The notes under the pieces are model-generated. The model was not told where the DNA came from and made no database searches. It saw nothing but the letters and a program-made list of their open reading frames with translations. A program made the translations under genes and the position numbers. Positions 15,968 to 24,406 of a DNA stretch of 64,000 nt are shown here, piece by piece (the first letter of the stretch is position 1; every line of letters begins with the position of its first letter). Source of the stretch: DASYTH01 sp035762905 (lineage in GTDB: Bacteria > Actinomycetota > Actinomycetes > Mycobacteriales > Pseudonocardiaceae); assembly GCF_035762905.1 (NCBI RefSeq), contig NZ_DASUCC010000099.1, forward strand, positions 1 through 64,000. The letters run 5' to 3'.

Positions 15968-16819
15968 ATGAACCTCGGAATCCTCCTGGCCCTCTCCTCG
16001 GCTCTCGCGTACGGCGCCGCGGACTTCATCGGCGGTGTCGGCTCGCGCCGGTACTCCTCATGGCAGGTCGTTCTGGTCGGGCAGGCCGCCGGCGCGCTCG
16101 TCATGCTCCTGGCCGGCCTGATGCTGCCGGGTAGCCCGGCCACAACGGACTTCGCCTGGGCGCTGCTGGCCGGACTCGGCTCGGCGACCGGCAGCATCTT
16201 CCTGTTCCGCGGGCTCGCCCGCGGCCGGATGGGCCTCGTGGCGCCGATCTCGGCGGTCGGGGCCGCGGTCCTGCCCGTGCTGGTGGGTGTGGTCCTCGGC
16301 GAGCGTCCCAGTGGGCTGGTCTGGGTCGGTGTGCTCGCCGCACTTCCGGGGATCTGGTTGGTCTCCCGCCAGACCACATCGGATCAACCGACGCGCACGC
16401 CGGGAGCGCTCGCCGACGGCGCCATCGCGGGCGTGGGCTTCGGCGTTCTGTTCATCGCACTCGCCCAGATCTCGGCCGACGCCGGCCTGCTGCCGCTGGC
16501 CGCCAACCAACTCATCGGCGCGATCCTGACCATGGTCGCCGCCACCAGCCTCGGACAGCCCTGGCGTCCCCGCCGCGGCATGGGCGCGGGCGTGGTCGGC
16601 TGGGGCAGCGCCTCCGGCGTGCTCGGCGCCACGGGCACCCTCGCGTTCATGGTCGCCACCGAAGCGACCAGCCTCGGCATCGCCGGAGTCCTCGCCTCCC
16701 TCTACCCGGCCGTCACCGTGCTGCTCGCGGCCGGCGTGCTCGCAGAGCGGGTCAGCATCGGACAACGAACGGGCATCGGGATCTGCACGCTCGCCGTAGC
16801 CACGCTGGCTCTTGGCTGA
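15968..16819 (+). CDS. EamA/DMT-family metabolite exporter
   Basis: A 283-residue membrane protein of the drug/metabolite transporter superfamily. It has about ten hydrophobic helices in two EamA repeats (about residues 3-135 and 150-283). The repeat ends are typical: GLVAPISAVGAAVLPVLVGVVLGERPS in the first half and SLYPAVTVLLAAGVLAERVS in the second. These exporters release amino acids or small metabolites. The ATG (15968) fits the start of the first helix. It is divergent from the MocR gene, its probable regulator, so an amino-acid or vitamin-B6-related substrate is plausible but unproved. Confidence 0.85.
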   Translation: MNLGILLALSSALAYGAADFIGGVGSRRYSSWQVVLVGQAAGALVMLLAGLMLPGSPATTDFAWALLAGLGSATGSIFLFRGLARGRMGLVAPISAVGAAVLPVLVGVVLGERPSGLVWVGVLAALPGIWLVSRQTTSDQPTRTPGALADGAIAGVGFGVLFIALAQISADAGLLPLAANQLIGAILTMVAATSLGQPWRPRRGMGAGVVGWGSASGVLGATGTLAFMVATEATSLGIAGVLASLYPAVTVLLAAGVLAERVSIGQRTGIGICTLAVATLALG

Positions 16820-16880
16820 ACCACGACACGGCAACTGACGACAGGAGACCACGAATGAACGACACAAGCGGAGGAGTCCC

Positions 16881-17717
16881 ATGCTGACGCAGGTTGCCGA
16901 GGGTGTGCTGATCCACCAGAGCGAGTTGCTCCGGAACAACACCGTTGTCGTGCACGGCCGGGCCGGCGTGTTGCTGATCGACCCCGGGATCCGGGGCGAT
17001 GAGATGGTCTGCCTGGCGAACGACCTTCGTCAGTTGGGCCGGCCCGTCCTGGCAGGCTTCTCGACGCATCCTGATTGGGATCACGTGCTCTGGCATGCCG
17101 AGCTTGGCGAAGCGCCGCGTTACGGTACAGCCCGCTGTGCCGCTGCAATGCAAGCTCTGCGGGCGAACGCGGACTGGCAGGCCCGCGTCTTCGGGGGGTT
17201 GCCGCCGGAAATCGCCGAGGAGATCCCACTGGACCTGTTCGGCCGCATAACGGGTCTGCCTGTTGACACTGCGCGGATTCCTTGGGATGGCCCGCAAGTC
17301 CGCATCATCGAGCATCCGGCGCATGCCCCCGGCCATGCGGCACTGTTGATCGAAGAACGCCGGGTTCTCGTCGCCGGCGACATGCTCTCTGATGTCTTCA
17401 TTCCGATGCTCGACGACGTGAACGGCACCAATGACCCGATCGAGGACTACCTCGTCGGGCTGCGACTGCTCGAAGACGTGGCGGACGACGTCGATGTCAT
17501 CGTCCCGGGGCACGGCTCCGTCGGCAGAGCTGACCAGGTCAGCGCACGGATCGAACAGGACCGCGCGTACATACACGCCCTGCGTGACGGGAACGATCCC
17601 GACGACCCGCGAATCGGCCCATCGGCCAAGCCCGGCTGGGAATGGGTCACCGACATCCACACCGGGCAACGCCGGCGCTTCGCCCAAAGAACCGAGCGCG
17701 ACGAAACTCCCGGCTAG
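16881..17717 (+). CDS. MBL-fold metallohydrolase
   Basis: A 278-residue metallo-beta-lactamase-fold protein. The metal motif is STHPDWDHVLWH (H63, D67, H68), with Asp65 where most family members have the second His of HXHXDH. Later ligands are in HAPGHAALL, LVAGDMLSD and IVPGHGSV. The Asp in the first motif suggests an altered metal site, though some MBL subfamilies share it. The ATG at 16881 has GGAGGAG upstream. The gene is 61 bp after the EamA gene and may be co-transcribed. Substrate unknown; a hydrolase of small esters, thioesters or lactones is possible. Confidence 0.85.
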   Translation: MLTQVAEGVLIHQSELLRNNTVVVHGRAGVLLIDPGIRGDEMVCLANDLRQLGRPVLAGFSTHPDWDHVLWHAELGEAPRYGTARCAAAMQALRANADWQARVFGGLPPEIAEEIPLDLFGRITGLPVDTARIPWDGPQVRIIEHPAHAPGHAALLIEERRVLVAGDMLSDVFIPMLDDVNGTNDPIEDYLVGLRLLEDVADDVDVIVPGHGSVGRADQVSARIEQDRAYIHALRDGNDPDDPRIGPSAKPGWEWVTDIHTGQRRRFAQRTERDETPG

Positions 17718-17786
17718 CGAACCGGTGACCAGACGAGGTTCCGCATTCGTCAGAGCGGTTCCGGCGCTGGGCCGTTCACCGGCCGG

Positions 17787-18257
17787 TCACTGGATCTGCT
17801 CGGCCAGCGCGACGAGGATGCCCGCGGGGCCGCGGAGGTAGCAGAGCCGGTAGCTGTTCTCGTAGCGCACCAGCTCGCCGAGGAGTTCGGCTCCGTGTGG
17901 CCGCAAGCGGTCGATGATGTCGTCGATGTCGTCGACGGCGAACATGATGCGATGTGCGCCCAGCGTGTTCGCCGGAGCGCGCGGGTCAGCGTCTCGGCTC
18001 GACGGCGTGTGGTATTTGGTCAGCTCGAGTCGTCCGTGGCCGTCCGGGGTGCGCATCATCGCGATGTCCGACCGGACTCCGTCGAGCCCGACGAGCCGAT
18101 CCACCGTGCTGCCCTCGACTGTCGCCTCGCCTTCCAGTTCCAGTCCGAGTTCGGCGAAGAACGCCTTGGCAGCCGGGAGGTCGTCGACGACGATGGCGAT
18201 GTTGTCCATTCGCTGGATCGTCCCGCGCCCAGGGCCTCGCTGGTCGGTGTCGTCCAT
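17787..18257 (-). CDS. VOC (glyoxalase/bleomycin-resistance fold) family protein
   Basis: A 156-residue protein with two beta-alpha-beta-beta-beta units. The first is MDNIAIVVDDLPAAKAFFAELG and the second HRIMFAVDDIDDIIDRLRPHG, ending in YLRGPAGILVALAEQ. VOC proteins are metal-dependent lyases, isomerases, dioxygenases or drug binders, and the exact activity cannot be read here. I start at the ATG (18257), which has GGAGA five bases upstream, rather than at the earlier Met (18278). It is the last gene of a three-gene minus operon behind a PPOX-like and a cysteine-dioxygenase-like gene, all opposite a LysR regulator. Confidence 0.85.
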   Translation of the reverse strand: MDDTDQRGPGRGTIQRMDNIAIVVDDLPAAKAFFAELGLELEGEATVEGSTVDRLVGLDGVRSDIAMMRTPDGHGRLELTKYHTPSSRDADPRAPANTLGAHRIMFAVDDIDDIIDRLRPHGAELLGELVRYENSYRLCYLRGPAGILVALAEQIQ

Positions 18258-18309
18258 GATGATCTCCTTTCGAGGCAAGCGCTTCCCATTCGGCGGCGGG
18301 TGTGCGTGT

Positions 18310-18807
18310 TCAGGCGCGCTGACGTTGCTTCTGTTGCGCCATGAGCTCCTCGATGGCGGTGGGCAGGGTGGTCTCGAAGTCGATCAGCTTGACCCAGGTC
18401 GGCTTCACCACGACCCGGACCATGCCGTCGTAGAGCGACTTCACGCCGGCCTCCCACTCGGCCCGTTGCTCGGGCGTCATCTCGTAGGTGCCGTTCCACT
18501 GGAAGTACTCCTCGGGGATGCCGTCGACGACATCCAGCTCCGCCTGGCCGCGGATCAGCAGGATCTTCGGCGGGTGCGACTCGGTGTCGATCGTCAGCGC
18601 GACCGCGGGATTGCGGCGCAACGCCGGGAGTTTCCGCGCGTTCGTCGCGGTGCACATGACGATTTCCGTGCCGTTCCAGACGATTCCGATCGGGATCGAC
18701 CGCGGGGTGCCGTCCAGTGCGATGAAGGCCAGCCTGGCCAGGTCACGGGCCAGCAGTTCCCGGCTGAGTGGGCGGTTGAGTACCTCGTCGATGGCGTTCT
18801 GGTCCAT
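18310..18807 (-). CDS. Pyridoxamine-5'-phosphate-oxidase-fold protein
   Basis: A 165-residue split-barrel flavin-binding family protein. The fold is indicated by LARLAFIALDGTPRSIPIGIVWNG (sequence in two strands), TNARKLPALRRNPAVALTID and ILLIRGQAEL. Members use FMN or F420; which one is not clear here. The ATG has GAGGAG upstream. It lies 12 bp after the cysteine-dioxygenase-like gene and 52 bp before the VOC gene, so it is an operon member. Its role there is unknown. Confidence 0.8.
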   Translation of the reverse strand: MDQNAIDEVLNRPLSRELLARDLARLAFIALDGTPRSIPIGIVWNGTEIVMCTATNARKLPALRRNPAVALTIDTESHPPKILLIRGQAELDVVDGIPEEYFQWNGTYEMTPEQRAEWEAGVKSLYDGMVRVVVKPTWVKLIDFETTLPTAIEELMAQQKQRQRA

Positions 18808-18819
18808 GGTTCGAGCTCC

Positions 18820-19320
18820 TCAGTTGTAGTAGCGGCGGGCGCTGGATCCGACGCGGGTGATGTCGGTGCCGTAGATGTGCAGGCCGATGGCGATCTCGTC
18901 GCCGACGTTGCGGATGCGGTGGATGTCGCCGGGCGGCGCGAGACCGCTGACCTCGCCGGGAGGGTTGTCCCGCGTGCCAAGGGGGTTGAGCGCTTCGTCG
19001 AACAGTTCCTCGTGCTCGATGCCGGACAGCACGCCCACGACGCACCAGGTGATGTGGTCGTGGATCCGGGTGGTCTGCCCGGGCCGCCAGACCAGGCCGA
19101 GGATGGAGAACGCCCCGTCGGGCTCGGCGTGCAGCAGGTGGCCCGCGACCCGGTCGGGCCGGCCGAGACGCTGACCGGGCGTCAGGATCTCGGGGCCGGG
19201 CAGGTGTGTGCGGAGCTGACCGGCGACCAGTTCCGCGGTGTCCGGCCAGCCGGTCCGCACGTCGATCGCCTGGCGTACGGCCGTGACGAGATCGGTGAGC
19301 GTCGCCAGAGAGCGGGTCAT
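18820..19320 (-). CDS. Cysteine-dioxygenase-type cupin protein
   Basis: A 166-residue cupin related to cysteine dioxygenase and 3-mercaptopropionate dioxygenase. The iron site is visible as RIHDHITWCVVGVLSGIEHE (two His) with the third His in PPGDIHRIRNVGDE. These enzymes oxidise thiols to sulfinates in sulfur amino-acid breakdown. The length is near that of bacterial thiol dioxygenases, slightly short. The ATG follows AAGGAGG at good spacing. It heads a three-gene operon and is divergent from a LysR gene, its likely activator. The substrate (cysteine, mercaptopropionate or another thiol) is not determined. Confidence 0.8.
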   Translation of the reverse strand: MTRSLATLTDLVTAVRQAIDVRTGWPDTAELVAGQLRTHLPGPEILTPGQRLGRPDRVAGHLLHAEPDGAFSILGLVWRPGQTTRIHDHITWCVVGVLSGIEHEELFDEALNPLGTRDNPPGEVSGLAPPGDIHRIRNVGDEIAIGLHIYGTDITRVGSSARRYYN

Positions 19321-19384
19321 CGCACCGTCCTCCTTGCCAGAGCGGGTTCGTCCCCCTCACCCTCCCGCACGCCAACTCATTCGT

Positions 19385-19401
19385 CCAATGACAATAATTG
19401 G
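19385..19401 (+). promoter_or_regulatory. LysR-type operator candidate
   Basis: CCAAT (19385-19389) and ATTGG (19397-19401) form an inverted repeat around a 7-bp AT-rich centre. It lies in the 106-bp gap between the cysteine-dioxygenase-like gene and the LysR gene. It is AT-rich in a GC-rich context and close to the LysR start, as expected for an autoregulated LysR binding site (T-N11-A type). Confidence 0.6.
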
Positions 19402-19426
19402 GCTAACTCATGTGTACTCTTTATGC

Positions 19427-20314
19427 ATGCTGGATATCCTGCGGTTACGCGTTCTCGCGGCGATCGCCGCGCAGGGCTCGGTCACCAAGGCCGCCAAGCA
19501 CCTGAACTACTCCCAGCCCGCCGTCAGCCATCATCTGGCCAGGCTGGAGGCCGAGACCGGGGCCAAGCTCGTCCAGCGGATCGGCCGGGGCATCCGGCTC
19601 ACCCCGGAGGGCGAGCACCTGGCCCGCCGCGCCACCGAGATCGTCGGCCGGGTCGACACCGCCGCCGCGGAACTGTCCGCGATGGTGGGCCTGCGCACCG
19701 GCCGCGTCCGGGTCGCCGGCTTCCAGTCGGCGCTCGCCGCGCTGGTGCCGCACGCCGCGGGCACCCTGCGCCGCGAACACCCCGGCATCGAACTGCACCT
19801 GATCGAGGCCCACCCGCGCGTGGCACTCGATCTGCTGCGGGCCGGGCAGGTAGACGTCGCGGTCGTCTTCCGCTACGACGACACGACCCCGGACGACATC
19901 CGCGCCACCCACCTGTTCGACGACCCGATGTACCTGCTCAGCCTCGAACCCGACCAGACACTGACCGGCAACCGCGACTCCGCCTGGATCGCGGGCTGCG
20001 AGAACTGCCGCCGCGAGTTCCTCCAGGCCTGCGACAAGGCGGGCTTCGTCCCGCCCATCGCATTCACCGCCGACGACATCATCGTCAAACAGGCACTGGT
20101 CGCCGCGGGCATGGGCGTGACCACCATGCCAGGGCTGGCACTGCGCACCCACCACGCCCCCGGAATCGCAGCCAGCCTCCTTCCCGACTTCCGGCGGCGC
20201 GTCTCCCTGGCCACCTATGGCGACCCGCCGGACCCGCCCGCGACCACCGCCTTCATCACCGCGCTACGCCACGCCGTCCAGCAGACCCGACCAGGCCATC
20301 CCCAACCGAGTTAG
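19427..20314 (+). CDS. LysR family transcriptional regulator
   Basis: A 295-residue LysR regulator. The N-terminal helix-turn-helix is at about residues 5-62 (LRLRVLAAIAAQGSVTKAAK and LNYSQPAVSHHLARLE). The effector domain begins at about residue 90 with GRVRVAGFQSALAALVP. A CENCRREF segment at about residue 187 puts two close cysteines in the effector domain, which is uncommon and could allow thiol or redox sensing. The neighbouring divergent operon encodes a thiol-dioxygenase-like enzyme, which fits that idea. The ATG at 19427 is used. Confidence 0.88.
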   Translation: MLDILRLRVLAAIAAQGSVTKAAKHLNYSQPAVSHHLARLEAETGAKLVQRIGRGIRLTPEGEHLARRATEIVGRVDTAAAELSAMVGLRTGRVRVAGFQSALAALVPHAAGTLRREHPGIELHLIEAHPRVALDLLRAGQVDVAVVFRYDDTTPDDIRATHLFDDPMYLLSLEPDQTLTGNRDSAWIAGCENCRREFLQACDKAGFVPPIAFTADDIIVKQALVAAGMGVTTMPGLALRTHHAPGIAASLLPDFRRRVSLATYGDPPDPPATTAFITALRHAVQQTRPGHPQPS

Positions 20315-20374
20315 CGATCAAACGGCACCAGCATCCCGTGCACTTCACCCTCGCCAACAGGGCTGTCTGGCCGC

Positions 20375-21169
20375 TCAGGTTCGAGTCCACCTGACCAGCA
20401 GTGCGCTGAGGCTGCCCCGATTGGTGAGGTTGAGTTTCCGGTAGATGAGCTCGAGGTGCTTGTGCACCGTGCGCGGGCTGATGCCGAGGTTGCGGGCGAT
20501 TTCGCGGTCGGTGCTGCCGCCGGCCACGTGCGCTGCCACCTGCCGTTCCCGGGATGTCAGATCCGGCAGCCGGGCGAGTGATCGTTCGGCCTGCTCGGTG
20601 AGCCGGGTGGTGTGCCGGCTCGCGGCCAGCAGCGCCGCGATCCGTTCCCGCCGGGCAATCGCCTGGGACACGTGTGGTGCCAACAGGTCGACGATGTCGC
20701 GGTCGCGGCGGGAGAAGCCCGGCCGGGACCGGTTGAACAGCAACACGGTGCCCCGCCGGCCGTTCAGGTTGACCACGCAGAGCAGTTGGTCGGCGGTCTG
20801 GTCCGGACGGTAGTAGTCGACGTACAACGGCAACTGTCGCAGCGTGCGCAGATCCGCGAGGTCGGTCAATGCCGCCGAGGTGCCGGTCGGCAGCCGGCCG
20901 GAGCGGCAGGCCGCGAACCCCGGGTGCTGCGCGACCGCGGCGGCGAACCCGGGCCGGGCAAGCAGGTTGCGGTCGGGGCGGGTGGTGGTGACGATGGTCA
21001 GCCGCCGCGTCACGGAATCGTGGCCGATCACGCCGGCCGTGTCGGAGCCGACCAGGCGCTCAAGCGCGGCAAGGCTGGAGCGCACCACCTCGTCATCGGT
21101 GTCGTCCGCGTTCAGCTCTCGCACCAGTTCGAGGGCGCGTCGCAGGTCGCGTGCCGTCACATCGCTCAT
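20375..21169 (-). CDS. LuxR family transcriptional regulator
   Basis: A 264-residue regulator. The N-terminal two thirds look GAF-like (about residues 20-170; DTAGVIGHDSVTRRLTIVTT and LLCVVNLNGRRGTVLLFNRS). The C-terminal LuxR helix-turn-helix covers about residues 200-262 (LTSRERQVAAHVAGGSTDRE and LGISPRTVHKHLELIYRKL). No receiver or ATPase domain is present. The ligand is unknown. It is convergent with the LysR gene and divergent from the ricin-type lectin gene, which it might control. Confidence 0.85.
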   Translation of the reverse strand: MSDVTARDLRRALELVRELNADDTDDEVVRSSLAALERLVGSDTAGVIGHDSVTRRLTIVTTTRPDRNLLARPGFAAAVAQHPGFAACRSGRLPTGTSAALTDLADLRTLRQLPLYVDYYRPDQTADQLLCVVNLNGRRGTVLLFNRSRPGFSRRDRDIVDLLAPHVSQAIARRERIAALLAASRHTTRLTEQAERSLARLPDLTSRERQVAAHVAGGSTDREIARNLGISPRTVHKHLELIYRKLNLTNRGSLSALLVRWTRT

Positions 21170-21372
21170 GGACTACCTGAAGCCGGCGACATCCCGCAGA
21201 TACCCGCTCGTCTCTGATTCACCCCAAAGGATGTGCCGGTACTGCGCAGAAGTACGTATGGATTGCGCGGGCCGTGGTTGGTGGTATGGACACCGGCCGG
21301 CAGGGACCGGCCAACCAATGTCGTCGCCGGGACGGCCGGACCGTGTCCGGCGGCCGAGGGAGGAACATCTCA

Positions 21373-22008
21373 ATGCAACGAGTGACGAAACGCCGCCGCA
21401 CGACCTGGTGGCTGCTGGCCACGCTGGCCAGCCTGGGGGTGCTCTCCGCAACCGCCGCCCCGGCCGCGGGAACTGCTCAGGCGCCGGCCGGCCCATCCAG
21501 ACCGGCCGCTCCGGGTGGCGGTCCCGACGTGCCCGGCGCAGACGCCCCGGCGGCCGTGCCGGCCGGCGTCGCGGCAAGCACGAGCGGCTTCTACCGGATC
21601 CGGGTGCGTGACACCAACCGGCGCATGGAAACCGAGTGGGCCGGCATCGAGGACGGTTTCCGGATCATGGCGGGGACCGGAACAGGTCCCGGGTACCTGC
21701 CGTCGCACTGGACCCTCGTGCCGCTCGGCGGTGACCGGTACAGCTTCGTCAACCGCAACTCGGGCAGGTGCCTGGACGTCCCCTTCACCAACGCCGGCGT
21801 CGACGTGGTGCAATGGAGCTGCCACGGCGGAACCAACCAGCAGTTCCACGTCAAGCCGGTGGCGTTCCCCAACTTCTACCAGATCAGTGCTTCCAACGCC
21901 CCGGAGAAGGTGCTCGAGGCCGATCCCACGACGAACCCGGACAAGACCATCCAGCAGTGGTGGCCCAACGGCGGGCTGTACCAGCAGTTCTGGTTCGAGC
22001 CGGTCTGA
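21373..22008 (+). CDS. Secreted ricin-type beta-trefoil lectin-like protein
   Basis: A 211-residue secreted protein. A signal peptide is clear (RRRTTWWLLATLASLGVLSA, then AAPAAG). A Pro/Ala-rich linker of about 30 residues follows. The rest is a ricin B-type trefoil: YSFVNRNSGRCLDVPFTNAG and VVQWSCHGGTNQQFHVKPV with QQF in the place of the QXW motif. A second repeat ends GGLYQQFWFEPV. It probably binds carbohydrate outside the cell. No catalytic domain is attached. The ATG (21373) has GGAGG about ten bases upstream. Confidence 0.8.
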   Translation: MQRVTKRRRTTWWLLATLASLGVLSATAAPAAGTAQAPAGPSRPAAPGGGPDVPGADAPAAVPAGVAASTSGFYRIRVRDTNRRMETEWAGIEDGFRIMAGTGTGPGYLPSHWTLVPLGGDRYSFVNRNSGRCLDVPFTNAGVDVVQWSCHGGTNQQFHVKPVAFPNFYQISASNAPEKVLEADPTTNPDKTIQQWWPNGGLYQQFWFEPV

Positions 22009-22130
22009 CAACAGCGCACGCTCCGACCTTCCCGAACCGTGCGGGCGAAGTCGGTCCGCACGACGCTCCAGTGATCATTCCCGGCCCAGGGATTGTTGTG
22101 GCTGGACTGGAAGTCTGGTTGTGTCGTGGC

Positions 22131-22892
22131 ATGAATCGGGTGATCATCGTCCTGACGGCGTTCGGGCTGCTGGTGGTGCCGTCGGCGGTGGCGTCGAGCA
22201 TCGGGACCTCGATCACCGTGCTCCAGCTCAATATCTGCCACGGTGGTTGGGCCGACTGTTATCGGGGCGATGCGGTGCTGGCCAGGGCCGCCGAGGTGAT
22301 CAGGTCGAGCAGGCCGCAGGTGCTGTCGGTGAACGAGGCGTGTTCCGGTGACATCGAGCGGCTGCGGCCGGCGATGGGACCCGCGCGTGCGGTGTTCGTC
22401 GCGGCCCGCAACCTCGACGACACGCCCGTACTGTGCCGGGGCAGTGACCAGCGCTACGGCAACATCATCATGGTGGGGAGCAGCTTCACCGGTGTCACCG
22501 AGGAGTCCGGCACCTTCGCCGCCCAGTACACGGCCGCGGACGGCATCGGCGAGCAGCGGTCCTGGGCGTGCCTGCCCGCGACCCGACTCAGCGCCTGCAC
22601 CACGCACCTGTCCTCGGACAACCCGCCGACCGCGCTCGCACAGTGCCAGGACCTGATGCACCGCGCGGCCGACTACCCACGGCCGGTCATCGTCGCCGGC
22701 GACTTCAACCTGCACGACCAAGGCTCGCCAAGTATGCGGGACTGCGACCTCAACGACTTCTCCCGCCGGAGCGACGGCACCGTCCAACACATCTACGCCA
22801 GCAACGACCTGTCGTTCGCCCAGACCACCGAGATCGACATGATGGGCACCACCGACCACCCCGGCTGGCTGGTCACCGTGACAACTCCCTAG
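22131..22892 (+). CDS. Secreted endonuclease/exonuclease/phosphatase-family protein
   Basis: A 253-residue secreted protein with a signal peptide (VIIVLTAFGLLVVPSAVASS). The EEP fold residues are in order: LQLNICHGG, LSVNEACSGD (metal Glu), VIVAGDFNLHD and TTDHPGWLV at the end with the catalytic Asp-His. The family includes DNase I, sphingomyelinases and inositol phosphatases, and this sequence does not settle which. Several cysteines suggest extracellular disulfides. The ATG at 22131 is used; there is no strong ribosome binding site. It stands 122 bp downstream of the lectin gene and may be co-expressed with it. Confidence 0.82.
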   Translation: MNRVIIVLTAFGLLVVPSAVASSIGTSITVLQLNICHGGWADCYRGDAVLARAAEVIRSSRPQVLSVNEACSGDIERLRPAMGPARAVFVAARNLDDTPVLCRGSDQRYGNIIMVGSSFTGVTEESGTFAAQYTAADGIGEQRSWACLPATRLSACTTHLSSDNPPTALAQCQDLMHRAADYPRPVIVAGDFNLHDQGSPSMRDCDLNDFSRRSDGTVQHIYASNDLSFAQTTEIDMMGTTDHPGWLVTVTTP

Positions 22893-22925
22893 CCCACCAC
22901 AGCGACGCTGCCGTTTGCGGGCTGC

Positions 22926-24326
22926 TCAGTGGCGTGCTCCGCGGCGCTGTTTCAGCTGCGTCCCCGGAGGAAGGGAACTCGATGCGGCGCAGGTGGACCG
23001 GCCGCAACATTGGGGTCCGGTGTCGGCGAATCGTGGATCGCAGATTGCGGCGGCGAGTTCGGTCGCGCGTTCTTCGGAAAGTCCCCATGACTGCCAAACC
23101 GGCCGGGAGCGCTCGAGAAATTGTTGCGGGTTTCCCAGCCGGACCGCGTCCTGGTACCGATCCGGATGCGCACAATCCAGTGCCTCGGCGAGAATGGAGA
23201 CGGCGTGCCGGACCGCGAGCCGATCGCTGGCGTAGCGAGACCATTTCTGGTGACAGCTTTGATGCACGCAGCTCACCGTGTCGGCGCCCCGCGAGGTGGC
23301 GTAGTCCGCGAGCCGGGACCGGTGCGCCCTGATGCTCTCCGCGGTTTGCGGTCGTCTCGTCCACTCCGGCTGCGGTGATCCCGGTTCCCGAGCGCTTGCC
23401 GTACACGGGCTGTCCTCGGAGAACCCGTCGTAGAGGTCGACGACCTCGACGCCCGGCACCATCGCCAGCAACCGCGCCATCGCGGTCTGCGCCTGCAGGT
23501 GCACCGGACTCCACGAGTGCGATTCGGCCAGCACCCGCCGGCGCACCCGCTTGCGCCACGGCATCGCATCGCCCAACTCGCGCACCCGCTCCTCGAGGAA
23601 GGTGATCACCTGCACCTCCCGCACCGGATGCCGGACGCCGTCGGTCATGAGCCGCCGCGCCGCCGCCGCTGTCGTCGTCTGCTGGCAGGCCGTGCACCAG
23701 TTCACGTGCACCGTCGCGCCCCATCCCAGGCTCCGCTCGAGCCGGGTGAGGCGGAGCCGTTCCGCGACGGCGGGGCGACCGATGCTGCCGAACGGCTTGC
23801 CACAGCAGGCCGCCGCCGGCCCGGCCGCGGCGACGAACCTGACGCCGAGCGCATCGAGCACGCTGACGGTGTCAAGCAGCAGGTGCGGCGTGACCTGAAC
23901 ACTGCAGCTCATGTTCACGTACACGTCGGCCCCCGGTGCCGAACGCGGCCGGCGGTCGAACCACGTGAGCTCGTCCCGGGACATCAGCATGCGGCCGTGG
24001 TCCGCCCAGTTCCGGAACATCGTGCCGGGACGGTGGGCCGCCGCGGCCACGCCGTCGATACCAATAATCTGTCGCCAGCTGAGCAGGTAGAGCCGGCTGG
24101 CCGGGATGCCGCCCAGTGCGTCGAGGATGCTTTCCAACTCCGCCCGCGTCGGCAGAACCCGGCCCACTTCGATCTGGGAGTACCAAGCTGGGTCGATGCC
24201 GGCCTGCACGGCGAGATCATCCGGCGTATCGAAACCCGCCGCGGCCCGCTCATCCGCCAAATTGTTCGGGATCAGGGGATTGCCCACCTCCACGACGATA
24301 CGCCCGGCCACCCGGCCCCGTCCCAT
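22926..24326 (-). CDS. HTH-XRE / CCG cysteine-rich domain fusion protein
   Basis: A 466-residue protein I cannot match to a characterised family. Residues about 20-80 form an XRE-like helix-turn-helix (LAVQAGIDPAWYSQIEVGRV, then LESILDALGG). Residues about 133-220 form a CCG domain, as in heterodisulfide reductase HdrB and LldE/GlpC. Cys141, Cys174-Cys175 and Cys211-X2-Cys214 give C-X32-CC-X35-CXXC, inside the published CX31-39CCX35-36CXXC pattern that holds a non-cubane 4Fe-4S cluster. A second, degenerate unit seems to follow (Cys308; Cys353-X4-Cys358), and CCGRSTC stands near the C-terminus. The gene is divergent from an MmgE/PrpD gene. A redox- or metabolite-sensing repressor is the simplest inference. 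The start (24326) is uncertain; a downstream GTG is possible. Confidence 0.7.
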   Translation of the reverse strand: MGRGRVAGRIVVEVGNPLIPNNLADERAAAGFDTPDDLAVQAGIDPAWYSQIEVGRVLPTRAELESILDALGGIPASRLYLLSWRQIIGIDGVAAAAHRPGTMFRNWADHGRMLMSRDELTWFDRRPRSAPGADVYVNMSCSVQVTPHLLLDTVSVLDALGVRFVAAAGPAAACCGKPFGSIGRPAVAERLRLTRLERSLGWGATVHVNWCTACQQTTTAAAARRLMTDGVRHPVREVQVITFLEERVRELGDAMPWRKRVRRRVLAESHSWSPVHLQAQTAMARLLAMVPGVEVVDLYDGFSEDSPCTASAREPGSPQPEWTRRPQTAESIRAHRSRLADYATSRGADTVSCVHQSCHQKWSRYASDRLAVRHAVSILAEALDCAHPDRYQDAVRLGNPQQFLERSRPVWQSWGLSEERATELAAAICDPRFADTGPQCCGRSTCAASSSLPPGTQLKQRRGARH

Positions 24327-24365
24327 ACCGATGTTCCACCACTTTGGTGCGGTTGCGATACAGGT

Positions 24366-24381
24366 CCACCAGTAGCCACCA
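24366..24381. promoter_or_regulatory. Direct repeat between HTH-CCG and MmgE/PrpD genes
   Basis: CCACCA occurs at 24366-24371 and 24376-24381, exactly one helical turn apart, in the 80-bp gap between the divergent genes. An AT-rich element (ACCCTTAAGTAAAA) follows at about 24384-24397. The arrangement fits an operator for the HTH-CCG protein over the PrpD promoter, but no protein-binding evidence exists. Confidence 0.4.
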
Positions 24382-24406
24382 ATACCCTTAAGTAAAACCA
24401 GACTCC

